64,000 bases of DNA from Hyphomicrobiales bacterium (lineage in GTDB: Bacteria > Pseudomonadota > Alphaproteobacteria > Rhizobiales > Rhizobiaceae): positions 124,001 to 188,000 of the forward strand of contig UCIV01000034.1 in assembly GCA_900472575.1 (NCBI GenBank). Reading direction: 5' to 3'. The translations under genes and the position numbers were made by a program. The notes under the pieces are model-generated. The model worked only from the letters and a program-made list of their open reading frames with translations, searched no databases and was not told where the DNA came from. Position 1 is the first letter of the stretch; every line of letters begins with the position of its first letter. Shown one piece after another: positions 24,071 to 33,130 of this stretch.

Positions 24071-25639
24071 TTATTTCTTCTTGCCCGGCAGACCGGGGAA
24101 ACCGCCGAGGCCGGGAAGCTTTGCTCCGCCGAGACCGGGCAGGCCACCCATTCCACCGGGCAGGCCGCCACCAAGACCCGGCATGCCGCCCGGCTTCAGG
24201 CCTGCGGCTTCCGCCTGTTTCTGCAGGGCTTCGAGTTGCTTCGGATCCATCTTCGACAGATCGGGCATGCCCATGCCACCACCAAGACCCATCTTGGAGG
24301 CAAGGCCGCCCATCATCTGCTTCATCATGCCGCCCTTGCCCTTGCCGCCCATCATTTTCATCATGTCGGCCATCTGGCGGTGCATTTTCAGAAGCTTGTT
24401 GATTTCCGCAGCATCCGTGCCGGAGCCGGCCGCGATACGCTTCTTGCGGGAATGTTTCAGCATGTCCGGGTTGGCGCGTTCGGCCTTGGTCATCGAGCCG
24501 ATGATGGCGATCTGGCGGTCGAACATCTTGTCGTTCATGCCGGAAGCGGCGAGCTTGTCCTTCATGCCGGCCATGCCGGGCATCATGCCCATGATGCCGC
24601 CCATGCCGCCGAGCGATTTCATCTGGCGCAACTGGTCGGCGAGATCGTTCAGGTCGAACTTGCCCTTGGCCATCTTGGCGGCCATGGCGGCGGCCTTTTC
24701 GGCGTCGATGTTTTCGGCGGCCTTTTCGACCAGCGAAACGATGTCGCCCATGCCGAGAATACGGTCGGCGATACGGCGGGGATGGAATTCCTCCATCTCC
24801 GTCATCTTTTCGCCGACACCGATCAGCTTGATCGGCTTGCCGGTAACGGCGCGCATGGAAAGCGCGGCACCACCACGGCCATCGCCGTCCATACGGGTCA
24901 GAACGAGGCCGGTAATGCCGACGCGTTCATCGAAATTGCGCGCAAGATTGACGGCGTCCTGACCGGTCAGGCTGTCGGCTACGAGCAGGATTTCATGCGG
25001 ATTGGACTTCCGCTTGATTTCCGCCATTTCCTGCATCAGCGGTTCGTCGATATGCGTGCGGCCGGCGGTATCGAGGATGACGACGTCATGGCCGCCGAGT
25101 TTTGCCGCCTGCACGGCGCGGGCGGCGATATCGGTCGGCGACTGGCCGGCGATGACCGGCAGCGTATCGACGCCGGTCTGCACACCGAGCTGGCGCAACT
25201 GTTCCTGTGCTGCCGGGCGGCGCGTATCGAGCGACGCCATCAGCACCTTTTTCTTGTCGCGGTCGGTCAGCCGCTTGGCGATCTTGCCGGTCGTGGTCGT
25301 CTTACCCGAACCCTGCAGACCGACCATCATGATGACGACGGGGGCTGCCGCCTGAAGGCTGATGCTGACGCCTTCGGAGCCGAGCATCTCGACGAGTTCG
25401 TCATGGACGATCTTGACGACCATCTGGCCCGGCTTAATCGATTTCAGGACTTCGGCGCCAACAGCCTTTTCGCGGACCTTATCAGTAAAGGCGCGTACGA
25501 CTTCGAGCGCCACGTCGGCTTCCAAAAGCGCGCGGCGAACCTCGCGCAGGGCGGCGGAAACATCCGCTTCGCTCAATGCGCCACGGCCGGTCAGTCCATT
25601 CAGAATGGAGCCAAGACGGTCCTGGAGGTTTTCAAACAT
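24071..25639 (-). CDS. ffh: Signal recognition particle protein Ffh
   Basis: The 522-residue SRP54 homologue has an N domain (1-85), a G domain with P-loop GLQGSGKTTTTGKIA (about 105-120), DTAGRTHID and TRMDGDGRGG. A methionine-rich M domain (about 300-440) binds SRP RNA. The tail is strikingly Gly/Pro/Leu/Met-rich (GLGGGLPGGMGGLPGL). It delivers ribosome-nascent chains to FtsY (30831 in this window). I start at ATG 25639 because AAGGA is seven bases upstream of it; the ATG at 25645 overlaps the ribosome binding site. Confidence 0.96.
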   Translation of the reverse strand: MFENLQDRLGSILNGLTGRGALSEADVSAALREVRRALLEADVALEVVRAFTDKVREKAVGAEVLKSIKPGQMVVKIVHDELVEMLGSEGVSISLQAAAPVVIMMVGLQGSGKTTTTGKIAKRLTDRDKKKVLMASLDTRRPAAQEQLRQLGVQTGVDTLPVIAGQSPTDIAARAVQAAKLGGHDVVILDTAGRTHIDEPLMQEMAEIKRKSNPHEILLVADSLTGQDAVNLARNFDERVGITGLVLTRMDGDGRGGAALSMRAVTGKPIKLIGVGEKMTEMEEFHPRRIADRILGMGDIVSLVEKAAENIDAEKAAAMAAKMAKGKFDLNDLADQLRQMKSLGGMGGIMGMMPGMAGMKDKLAASGMNDKMFDRQIAIIGSMTKAERANPDMLKHSRKKRIAAGSGTDAAEINKLLKMHRQMADMMKMMGGKGKGGMMKQMMGGLASKMGLGGGMGMPDLSKMDPKQLEALQKQAEAAGLKPGGMPGLGGGLPGGMGGLPGLGGAKLPGLGGFPGLPGKKK

Positions 25640-26059
25640 CGTCATTTCCTTCTTCGTTTCCGTTCGGTGCCCGGAAACGTCGGGTCTTTTGCCGGCAAAA
25701 ACAAGACGTCAGAAACGCGCAAAGCCAAAAAGCACCCGAGGGCGCAACGCGCTGTCGGATGTTGACCTCCGGGCTCAGTATGTCGGCCCCGGTCGGCGGC
25801 TCCAAGTCGTGACTTGTCAGCAGATTGCCGGGCTTAAACAGGAAATGCGGCGGAGAGTCAAGGATTGGAGTCTTTCATTCGCCTCTTGAATCCGCGAAAT
25901 TGCCGACGCACGAGTCCTTGTAAAGCTGCTGCGGCGATGCAATTTCAAGAATTCGGTCAAATCTTTGCCGCAGCAAAAATCCTAAATTCCTCAATGCTCG
26001 CCTTTCTAAGAGGTCGCATTCTCTTGCGATTAGTGCGTTGTATCCCATAATAATTCCCC
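25640..26059. other. Intergenic region between divergent ffh and metallo-hydrolase genes
   Basis: About 420 bp containing the promoters of both genes. I looked for the 4.5S SRP RNA (conserved GGAAGGAAGCA-type loop) and did not see it. There are no clear long inverted repeats or open frames with ribosome binding sites. Confidence 0.4.
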
Positions 26060-27145
26060 ATGAACCGACGCACATTCTTCAAATGGTCCGGTCTTGCAGC
26101 CATCGCGGCGCTTGCCGGCGGGGTCACGGCAAGGAGTGCCATGGCTGGCAACAAGTATTATTCCGGCCCCGTGTCCGATCATTTCGACGGCAAGGCCTTT
26201 TTCAATCCGGGTGGAACCGAACCGCGCGGCGGGCTGGATCTTTTGCGTTGGAAGCTCGGAAACGGCAATATTCCCTGGCCGGATACATTTGCCAGCCCGT
26301 TTGCGCAGGCGGTGCCTGAGACGCGGGTGAACGGTGACCGGATCGTTGTGACGATGGTCGGGCATGCATCGATGCTCATTCAGGTCGCTGGTCTCAACAT
26401 CCTCACCGATCCCGTCTGGTCGGAGCGGACCAGCCCGTTCTCCTGGACCGGTCCGAAGCGTGTGAACCCGCCCGGCATCCGCATCGGCGATCTGCCGCCG
26501 ATCGATATCGTGCTCGTCACCCACAATCACTACGACCACATGGATCTCGAAACGCTTTGGGTGCTGCAGAGCCGCGACAAGCCGCATTTCATCACGCCGC
26601 TCGGCAATGACACGATCATTCGTTCGCGTGTGCCAGATGCCAGGATCACGGTGATGGACTGGGGTGGCAGCGAGACGGCCGGCCCCGGTGTTATCTTCCA
26701 TTGCGAGCCTTGCCATCACTGGTCGGCGCGCGGACTGGGAGATCGCCGCGAGGCGCTCTGGGCCGCTTTCGTTTTCGAGACGCCGGCTGGAAAAATCTAC
26801 CATATCGGCGATACCGGTTTTCACGAAGGTCGCAACTATCGGGCTGTCGGTGAAAAGCACGGGCCATTCCGGCTCGCCAATCTTCCGTTCGGCGCCTATG
26901 AGCCGCGCTGGTTCATGGAGGCGCAGCACCAGAACCCGGAAGAGGCGGTCAAAGGCATGCAGCTTTGCGGCGCTTCCTATGTTGCCGGGCATCACTGGGG
27001 TACGGTGAAGCTGACCAACGAGGGAATAGAACAGCCGGTCGAGGCACTGCATGCGGCGCTCGATGCACAACAGATCGCCCGCGATCGGTTCCGCCCGATG
27101 CGACCCGGTGAAGTTTTCAAGGTTCCGGCTTCACGTCCTGCTTGA
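26060..27145 (+). CDS. Tat-exported MBL-fold metallo-hydrolase (RomA/NAPE-PLD-like)
   Basis: A 361-residue protein with a twin-arginine signal (NRRTFFKWSGLAAIAALAGG), so it folds before export to the periplasm. The metallo-beta-lactamase fold follows, with the dinuclear metal motif THNHYDHMD (HXHXDH, about residues 155-163), a further His in PCHHWSARGLGD, and IGDTGFH. The overall pattern resembles UlaG/RomA and NAPE-hydrolysing phospholipase D proteins. The substrate is unknown. The heme oxygenase-like gene follows by 54 bp on the same strand. Confidence 0.88.
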   Translation: MNRRTFFKWSGLAAIAALAGGVTARSAMAGNKYYSGPVSDHFDGKAFFNPGGTEPRGGLDLLRWKLGNGNIPWPDTFASPFAQAVPETRVNGDRIVVTMVGHASMLIQVAGLNILTDPVWSERTSPFSWTGPKRVNPPGIRIGDLPPIDIVLVTHNHYDHMDLETLWVLQSRDKPHFITPLGNDTIIRSRVPDARITVMDWGGSETAGPGVIFHCEPCHHWSARGLGDRREALWAAFVFETPAGKIYHIGDTGFHEGRNYRAVGEKHGPFRLANLPFGAYEPRWFMEAQHQNPEEAVKGMQLCGASYVAGHHWGTVKLTNEGIEQPVEALHAALDAQQIARDRFRPMRPGEVFKVPASRPA

Positions 27146-27199
27146 CTTGTCGCACCTTGATTTGCTTGATGCGAAAAACATGAGTGCATGGGGAAAGTA

Positions 27200-27787
27200 A
27201 TGCAGATCGAGTTAGAGCGTCCGACCGAAGAAACCCGTATCCAGCGGCTGAAGGCTCTGACGACCGGGACCCATGACACGCTGGACAAGCGCATCTTGCG
27301 CGCCGAGCCGTTTGCCAGCCGCGAGCGTTATGCGCTGTTCCTAGAGGTCCAGCATCATTTTCATGCCGATGTCGCGCCGCTTTTTGCCGACGAAGACCTC
27401 AATCGCCGTTTGCCCGGCCTTGCCGAGCGCAATCGTTACGAAGCCCTGCGTCAGGATATCGTCGATCTCGGCGGCGTTCCGGAAGAGCTCGGCGCAACGA
27501 CCGGTCCGCTGACGCCGGCTCAGGCGCTCGGCTGGGTCTATGTTGCGGAAGGCTCCAATCTCGGAGCGGCCTTCCTGCGCAAGGAAGCGGCAAAGATCGG
27601 CCTGTCGGACGATTTTGGCGCACGCCATCTGGCAGGGCATCCCGATGGTCGTGGTCTGCATTGGCGCAATTTCGTTGCCGCTTATAACGATCTTCCGCTG
27701 ACTGAAGCTGAGGAACTCGAAGCTGCCGAAGGCGCCAAGGCTGCCTTCCGTCGTGTTCATGCGCTGGTCGACGAAATCTTCGGCTGA
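27200..27787 (+). CDS. Heme oxygenase-like protein (biliverdin-producing family)
   Basis: About 195 residues, all helical. A His-rich first helix (TTGTHDTLDKRI) supplies the likely proximal heme ligand, and YVAEGSNLGAAFLRKEA matches the distal helix of bacterial heme oxygenases such as BphO/PigA-like proteins (usual pattern YVLEGSxLGG). It would open heme to biliverdin, CO and iron. Start ATG 27200 has GGGGAAAG upstream; ATG 27188 is possible. No phytochrome or heme-uptake gene is adjacent, so whether it serves iron release or chromophore supply is open. Confidence 0.82.
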   Translation: MQIELERPTEETRIQRLKALTTGTHDTLDKRILRAEPFASRERYALFLEVQHHFHADVAPLFADEDLNRRLPGLAERNRYEALRQDIVDLGGVPEELGATTGPLTPAQALGWVYVAEGSNLGAAFLRKEAAKIGLSDDFGARHLAGHPDGRGLHWRNFVAAYNDLPLTEAEELEAAEGAKAAFRRVHALVDEIFG

Positions 27788-27801
27788 TTTTCAGCCGATC
27801 A

Positions 27802-28473
27802 TTAACGGCGCGTCGCCACCCAGATCACATGCTTGGCGCCGCGCTTGCCGTTGGCGCGGGTGTTGACGACTTCGGCCTCGTAGCCTGTGTCCTTCAGCCG
27901 CTTGGTGAAGCCGTAATCCGGGCCGGATGACCAGACGGAGAGCACGCCGCCGGGGCGCAGGGCTTCGCGGGCGGCACGCAGGCCGCGGTCGTTATAAAGT
28001 GCGTCGTTACTGTCGCGTGTCAGTCCGTCCGGACCGTTGTCGACATCGAGCAGGATGGCGTCGAACCTTGCTTTCGATTCACGGATCAGTTCACCGACAT
28101 CGCCCTGATGGATTTTCGTGCGCGGGTCGTCGAGGCAGCCCTTGAAGACCTCGGCCATCGGGCCGCGCGCCCATTTCACCACTGCCGGCACCAGTTCGGC
28201 GACGGTGACGGTGGCGTCCGGCGGAACGATCGCCAGTGCGGCGCGGAGCGTAAAACCCATGCCGAGGCCGCCGATCAGGATGGATGGCTTGGACCTATCC
28301 CTGATCTTTTCCCAGGAGAGCGTCGCAAGCGCCTCTTCCGAGCCGCTCAGCCGGCTGTTCATCAGCTCGTTTGAACCGAGCATGATGGAGAATTCCTGGC
28401 CGCGCTGTTTCAGGCGCAACTCGCCGCCATCGTCCGGTATCTTTGCGCTGTCCAGTTGAACCCAGGGTAACAT
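27802..28473 (-). CDS. Spermidine synthase-like methyltransferase-fold protein
   Basis: A 223-residue Rossmann protein of the spermidine/spermine synthase type: ILIGGLGMGFTLRAAL (cofactor loop, about 64-79), TVAELVPAVVKW and DAILLDVDNGPDGL. The N-terminal tetramerisation part of true SpeE is short. These SpeE-like rhizobial proteins have no proven substrate, so I would not call it a polyamine enzyme. Start ATG 28473 has GAGG seven bases upstream. It is divergent from dapF, sharing a 158-bp promoter region. Confidence 0.85.
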   Translation of the reverse strand: MLPWVQLDSAKIPDDGGELRLKQRGQEFSIMLGSNELMNSRLSGSEEALATLSWEKIRDRSKPSILIGGLGMGFTLRAALAIVPPDATVTVAELVPAVVKWARGPMAEVFKGCLDDPRTKIHQGDVGELIRESKARFDAILLDVDNGPDGLTRDSNDALYNDRGLRAAREALRPGGVLSVWSSGPDYGFTKRLKDTGYEAEVVNTRANGKRGAKHVIWVATRR

Positions 28474-28631
28474 CGTCAAGCCTCTTTTTGGGGCTCCCCT
28501 AACACGCGTTGCGGCTTTGCGCCAATCTTTAGGCATATGCGCCGCCACTGGTAATTTGCAGCACTTTCGGCCATATACGCCATAAAGAGTGGGCCATTGA
28601 CGGTTTGACGGCCCGAAGAGTGGATATCATC

Positions 28632-29534
28632 ATGGCAGGACAGGTCGAATTCGCGCGCATGAACGGGCTTGGCAACAAGATCCTGGTCGTCGATATGCGT
28701 GGTCGCACCGACAAGGTGACGCCTGAGGCCGCGATTGCGCTTGCTGCCGATCCAGCCACCGAGTTCGACCAGATCATGGCGATCCATGATTCCAAGGCTC
28801 AGGGCACCGATGCCTGGATCGATATTCTCAACTGCGATGGCACAAAGGCGCAGGCCTGCGGCAACGGCACGCGCTGCGTGGTGCAGGCGCTGGCCTCCGA
28901 GACGGGCCGCAAGACGTTTACCTTCCAGACGGTTGCCGGCATCCTGAATGCGCAGGAGCATGAGGACGGCACGATTTCCGTCGACATGGGCAAGCCGGTT
29001 TTTCAATGGGACAAGATCCCGCTTGCGGAAGAATTTTTCGATACCAGCCGGATCGAGCTGCAGATCGGGCCGATCGATGCGCCGATCCTGCATTCGCCGT
29101 CCGCCATGTCGATGGGCAACCCGCATGCGGTCTTCTGGGTCGACAGGGACCCGATGGCATTCGATCTGGAGCGCTTCGGGCCGATGCTGGAAAACCATCC
29201 GATGTTTCCGGAAAAGGCCAATATCACGCTGGCGCAAGTCACAAGCGACAGTTCCTTGCGTACCCGCACCTGGGAGCGCGGTGCGGGCCTGACGCTTGCC
29301 TGCGGTTCGGCTGCCTGTGCCGCTGGCGTCTCGGCCGCCCGCACCGGTCGCACCGGCCGCAAGGTGACCATCGATGTTGCCTCCGCCCCCAGCCGCCAGC
29401 CGCTCGTTATCGAATGGAAAGATAACGATCATGTGGTGATGACGGGACCTGCCGAATGGGAATGGTCGGGCAAGGTCGATCCGGAAACCGGCGCATTCAG
29501 CCGCGATGCGGAACCCGAGGTAAAGGCAAATTGA
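28632..29534 (+). CDS. dapF: Diaminopimelate epimerase
   Basis: The 300-residue DapF interconverts LL- and meso-diaminopimelate for lysine and peptidoglycan. The two catalytic cysteines sit in QACGNGTRC (about residue 77) and LACGSAACAAG (about 223), in the two pseudo-symmetric halves. FARMNGLGNKILV is the usual start region. ATG 28632 is used. The gene ends in TTGA, in which the TTG is the start of mtaB, so the two are translationally coupled. Confidence 0.96.
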   Translation: MAGQVEFARMNGLGNKILVVDMRGRTDKVTPEAAIALAADPATEFDQIMAIHDSKAQGTDAWIDILNCDGTKAQACGNGTRCVVQALASETGRKTFTFQTVAGILNAQEHEDGTISVDMGKPVFQWDKIPLAEEFFDTSRIELQIGPIDAPILHSPSAMSMGNPHAVFWVDRDPMAFDLERFGPMLENHPMFPEKANITLAQVTSDSSLRTRTWERGAGLTLACGSAACAAGVSAARTGRTGRKVTIDVASAPSRQPLVIEWKDNDHVVMTGPAEWEWSGKVDPETGAFSRDAEPEVKAN

Positions 29535-30811
29535 GCGGCGTCGAGGTCATAACCTTCGGCTGTCGGCTCAACACCTATGAATCGGAAGTGATGCGGGCCG
29601 AGGCCGAAAAGGCTGGCCTCAACAATGCCGTGCTGGTGAACACCTGCGCCGTGACAGGCGAGGCGGTGCGGCAGGCGCGGCAGGCGATCCGCCGGGCGCG
29701 GCGGGAAAATCCGCATGCGCGCATCATCGTCACCGGCTGTGCGGCGCAGACCGAAAAGCAGGTGTTTGCCGACATGCCGGAAGTCGATGCCGTTTTAGGC
29801 AATGAGGAAAAGCTGAAAAGCACTTCCTATCGCGGCCTGCCGGATTTCGGCGTTTCGGCGGAAGAAAAGCTGCGCGTCAACGACATCATGAGCGTCAAGG
29901 CGACCGCGCCGCAGATGGTCAAGCATATCGACGGGCATGTACGCGCCTTCATCCAGGTGCAGAACGGCTGCGACCATCGCTGTACCTTCTGCATCATTCC
30001 TTACGGCCGGGGTAACTCCCGCTCGGTGCCGATGGGCGCAGTGGTGGAGCAGGCGCGAAAACTTACCGAAAGCGGCTATCGCGAGATCGTGCTGACCGGC
30101 GTCGATGCAACCAGCTATGGCGCGGATCTTCCGGGCAATCCGACGCTCGGTTATCTCGCAAAGACGCTTCTGAAACAGGTGCCGGAGATTCTGCGTCTGC
30201 GGCTGTCGTCGATCGACAGTATCGAGGCCGATACGCATCTGTGGGACCTGATCGCCGACGAGCCGCGTTTCATGCCGCATCTGCATCTGTCGCTGCAGCA
30301 TGGCGACGACATGATTTTAAAGCGGATGAAGCGGCGTCATTCCCGCGCGGAGGCTCTGGCCTTCGTCGAGCAGGCGCGACGGTTGCGGCCGGAGATTGCC
30401 TTCGGTGCGGATATGATCGCCGGGTTCCCGACCGAGACGGAAGAGATGTTCGAAGGAGCTGCGACCCTGGCGGAAGAGGCCGGTATCTCCTTCCTGCATG
30501 TTTTTCCCTACAGCCCACGCCCCGGCACGCCGGCAGCGCGCATGCCGCAGGTGGACCGCGCGCTGGTCAAGGAGCGTGCCGCAAGGCTTCGCGCCCGTGG
30601 AGAGGCGCTGCATCTTGCGCATCTCGACCGGATGGTCGGAACCGAGCAGACCGTCATCATTGAAAACAATGGCATGGCGCATACGGAAAACTTTTCGCTG
30701 GTTGCAGCGCCGGGACTGGTTCCCCGCGACATCGAGCGCGTTATGATTACGGGACATAGTGGCAAACATCTCGACATGCGGCTTCTGGCTACCCATGAGC
30801 GGGCGGCTTGA
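29531..30811 (+). CDS. mtaB: tRNA t6A37 methylthiotransferase MtaB
   Basis: The 426-residue methylthiotransferase has an N-terminal UPF0004 domain with cluster cysteines (FGCRLNTYESE, VNTCAVTGEAV, VTGCAAQTE). The radical SAM core carries CDHRCTFCIIPYGRG (CX3CX2C, about 151-158), and the C-terminal TRAM-like end is short. It makes ms2t6A37 in tRNAs reading ANN codons. The TTG start overlaps the dapF stop by four bases, with GAGG 10 bases upstream. The ftsY start is 19 bp after it, suggesting one transcript. Confidence 0.94.
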   Translation: MSGVEVITFGCRLNTYESEVMRAEAEKAGLNNAVLVNTCAVTGEAVRQARQAIRRARRENPHARIIVTGCAAQTEKQVFADMPEVDAVLGNEEKLKSTSYRGLPDFGVSAEEKLRVNDIMSVKATAPQMVKHIDGHVRAFIQVQNGCDHRCTFCIIPYGRGNSRSVPMGAVVEQARKLTESGYREIVLTGVDATSYGADLPGNPTLGYLAKTLLKQVPEILRLRLSSIDSIEADTHLWDLIADEPRFMPHLHLSLQHGDDMILKRMKRRHSRAEALAFVEQARRLRPEIAFGADMIAGFPTETEEMFEGAATLAEEAGISFLHVFPYSPRPGTPAARMPQVDRALVKERAARLRARGEALHLAHLDRMVGTEQTVIIENNGMAHTENFSLVAAPGLVPRDIERVMITGHSGKHLDMRLLATHERAA

Positions 30812-30830
30812 CCGAAACGGATTGTAAGTA

Positions 30831-32426
30831 ATGGTAAGTTTCATCAAACGCGTCTTCACCTTCGGCGACAAGCCTGTTGATCGGCCGGTTGACAGGTCTG
30901 CCGAGCAGCCGGTCGAAAAGCCGGTTGAAGACCAGTCGCCTGCATCGGGCGTCGTTGCCGTCGAGGACTTGCCGGTCACGCCGGTTGATCCGGTCGCACC
31001 GACCGAGATCGAGACGGCCGGGGGGCCTTCGAGTGATGAGGCGACGGGCGATGAGGCGGTTGCGGTTCTTGCCGGGGCTGAGGAGACGTCGGATCTCGGT
31101 GTCGTGCCGTTGTCGCTGCTGGAGGCGGAGGCTGCGGCTGAGACCGATAGCATCGTTCTCGCGGAAACACCCCCCTCTGCCCTGCCGGGCATCTCCCCCA
31201 CAGGGGGGGAGATCAAGGATGCGCCGCTGACGGCTGCTTTTGATGATGGTGCTGAAGGAGAGGGTATTGCTGCCGCAGGCACTGAGCTTTCTGATGGTGA
31301 CGATGCTGTAAATTCGACGGCTGATATGGAACAGGCGGTTAGCCGCCAGCCGATCTCCCCCCCTGTGGGGGAGATGTCCGGCAGGACAGAGGGGGGTAAC
31401 GCCTCCGAAGTAACGGAAGCCGCACCGCCAGTCCTCCCCAAAGGCTTTTCCACCTCGACATCCGAGCCGGAAGTCGTGGCAGTCGTGCCGCCGCCGAAGC
31501 TCACCTGGTTCCAGCGGCTGCGCGCCGGGCTTGCCCGCACGTCCTCGCAGCTGACCGGCCAGATCGCCGCTCTCTTCACCAAGCGCAAGCTGGACGACGA
31601 GACGCTTGAAGATCTCGAGGACCTGCTGATCCAGGCCGATCTCGGCGTCGAGACGGCGATGCGGATCACCGGTACCTTGTCATCGGAACGTTACGGCAAG
31701 GACGTGACCGGCGAGGATGTGTCGCGCATCATGTCGGCCGAAATCACCAAGGTTCTGGCGCCGGTCGCCAAGCCGCTGGCACTCGATCTCAATCACAAGC
31801 CGCATGTCATTCTCGTTGTCGGCGTCAATGGCACCGGCAAGACGACGACCATCGGCAAGTTGGCGGCAAAGCTCTCGGGCTCGGGCCTCAAGGTCATGCT
31901 GGCTGCCGGCGATACGTTCCGTGCCGCGGCGATCGAGCAGCTGAAAATCTGGGCGGATCGCACCAATTCGGAATTCATCGGCACCAAGCTCGGCGCCGAT
32001 GCGGCGGGACTTGCCTATGACGCCTATGTGCAGGCGAAGGAAAACAAGTCCGACGTGCTGATCATTGACACTGCCGGCCGACTGCAGAACAAGGCCGAGC
32101 TTATGGCGGAGCTGGAGAAGATCGTGCGTGTCCTCAACAAGCTTGATCCGGATGCGCCGCACACCGTGTTGCAGACGCTCGATGCGACGACCGGTCAGAA
32201 CGCGATGAACCAAGTCGAAATTTTTCGCAACGTCGCCGGCGTCAGCGGTCTGATCATGACCAAGCTCGACGGGACCGCGCGCGGCGGCATTCTGGTGGCG
32301 ATCGCCGCCAAGCATCGCCTACCGGTCTATTTCATCGGTGTCGGCGAAGGTGTCGACGATCTCGAACCCTTCGAGGCGAAGGATTTTGCCGAGGCGATTG
32401 CAGGGCTGACACCTGCGCCGCATTGA
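30831..32426 (+). CDS. ftsY: Signal recognition particle receptor FtsY
   Basis: A 531-residue receptor for Ffh at the inner membrane. The NG domain fills about residues 230-531: P-loop GVNGTGKTTTIGKLA (about 330-344), DTAGRLQNKAEL, TKLDGTARGG. The N-terminal 220 residues form the acidic, poorly conserved A region. That region contains, in frame, two inverted copies of a 45-bp palindromic repeat (residues about 113-128 and 174-188, reading SALPGISPTGGEI and ISPPVGEMSGRTEGG), described separately. The NG domain is intact, so function is expected to be kept. Confidence 0.95.
   Translation: MVSFIKRVFTFGDKPVDRPVDRSAEQPVEKPVEDQSPASGVVAVEDLPVTPVDPVAPTEIETAGGPSSDEATGDEAVAVLAGAEETSDLGVVPLSLLEAEAAAETDSIVLAETPPSALPGISPTGGEIKDAPLTAAFDDGAEGEGIAAAGTELSDGDDAVNSTADMEQAVSRQPISPPVGEMSGRTEGGNASEVTEAAPPVLPKGFSTSTSEPEVVAVVPPPKLTWFQRLRAGLARTSSQLTGQIAALFTKRKLDDETLEDLEDLLIQADLGVETAMRITGTLSSERYGKDVTGEDVSRIMSAEITKVLAPVAKPLALDLNHKPHVILVVGVNGTGKTTTIGKLAAKLSGSGLKVMLAAGDTFRAAAIEQLKIWADRTNSEFIGTKLGADAAGLAYDAYVQAKENKSDVLIIDTAGRLQNKAELMAELEKIVRVLNKLDPDAPHTVLQTLDATTGQNAMNQVEIFRNVAGVSGLIMTKLDGTARGGILVAIAAKHRLPVYFIGVGEGVDDLEPFEAKDFAEAIAGLTPAPH
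31170..31396. repeat. Two inverted copies of a 45-bp palindromic repeat inside ftsY
   Basis: Copy A is 31170-31214 and copy B, on the opposite strand, 31352-31396; they match at 43 of 45 positions. Each has the core CATCTCCCCCACA followed by GGGGGGGAGATC. Both are read through in frame by ftsY, and the 137-bp spacer encodes an acidic stretch. The same family flanks an 82-bp spacer at 37349-37520. Confidence 0.9.
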
Positions 32427-32479
32427 TGACACGAAGTAAAGATTTGGCTTCGGATAAATACAAATTATAGTTGGGTCCC

Positions 32480-33130
32480 ATGCAGACGATCGAAAGCGAT
32501 GTTACGCCGACCAAGGAAGAGAAGCAGAAGCCGGGCCTGAAAATGGCACTGGAACTGGGCCCCTTGCTGGTCTTCTTCTTCGGCAACCTGCGTGGCGAAT
32601 GGCTGGTCGGCAAGTTTCCGGCACTGTCTGCCATCGGCGGGCCGCTGCTGATCGCCACCGCGCTGTTCATGGTTGCGACGGTAATCTCGCTGATCATCTC
32701 GAAGATCGTCTTCAAGCATCTGCCGGTCATGCCCTTCGTCTCGGGCGTCGTCGTCATGGTGTTCGGTGGATTGTCGATCTGGCTGCAGGACGAGACCTTC
32801 ATCAAGATGAAGCCGACCATCGTCAACACGCTGTTCGGTGTCGTGCTGCTCGGCGGCCTCGTCTTCGGCAAGTCGCTGCTCGGTTATGTCTTCAATGCCG
32901 CATTCAATCTGGATGCGGAGGGCTGGAAGAAGCTGACCCTGCGCTGGGGAATTTTCTTCCTGTTCCTGGCGATACTCAACGAGGTGGTCTGGCGCAATTT
33001 CTCCGACGAGGCCTGGGTCAATTTCAAGGTCTGGGGCACGATGCCGATCACCATTCTATTCACGCTGTCGCAGATGCCGCTGATCATGCGCCACACCGTG
33101 CAGGACACCGTTGCCGAAGGTGACAAGTGA
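32480..33130 (+). CDS. yciB: Inner-membrane septation protein YciB (IspZ)
   Basis: The 216-residue membrane protein of the YciB/IspA family has about five helices. Signatures are KMALELGPLLVFFFGN near the N-terminus, LSIWLQDETFIKMKPTIVN in the middle and LNEVVWRNFSDEAWVNFKVW towards the end. YciB homologues affect septum formation and envelope integrity, though the mechanism is unclear. ATG 32480 is chosen over TTG 32471. It follows ftsY by 53 bp, and its stop overlaps the next gene in GTGA. Confidence 0.94.
   Translation: MQTIESDVTPTKEEKQKPGLKMALELGPLLVFFFGNLRGEWLVGKFPALSAIGGPLLIATALFMVATVISLIISKIVFKHLPVMPFVSGVVVMVFGGLSIWLQDETFIKMKPTIVNTLFGVVLLGGLVFGKSLLGYVFNAAFNLDAEGWKKLTLRWGIFFLFLAILNEVVWRNFSDEAWVNFKVWGTMPITILFTLSQMPLIMRHTVQDTVAEGDK

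Noticed and set aside
23657..25765. Open frame of 702 codons on the plus strand opposite ffh, rpsP and the chorismate mutase gene
   Set aside because: It is antisense to clearly identified genes, the translation is His/Arg/Leu-rich without any domain, and such long shadow frames are expected in high-GC DNA.
25640..26059. 4.5S SRP RNA next to ffh
   Set aside because: I looked for the conserved GGAAGG and AGCAG loop region on both strands and did not find it.
31170..31396. ftsY repeats as a frameshift or pseudogene signal
   Set aside because: The frame stays open through both copies and the NG domain is complete, so the gene is read as functional.
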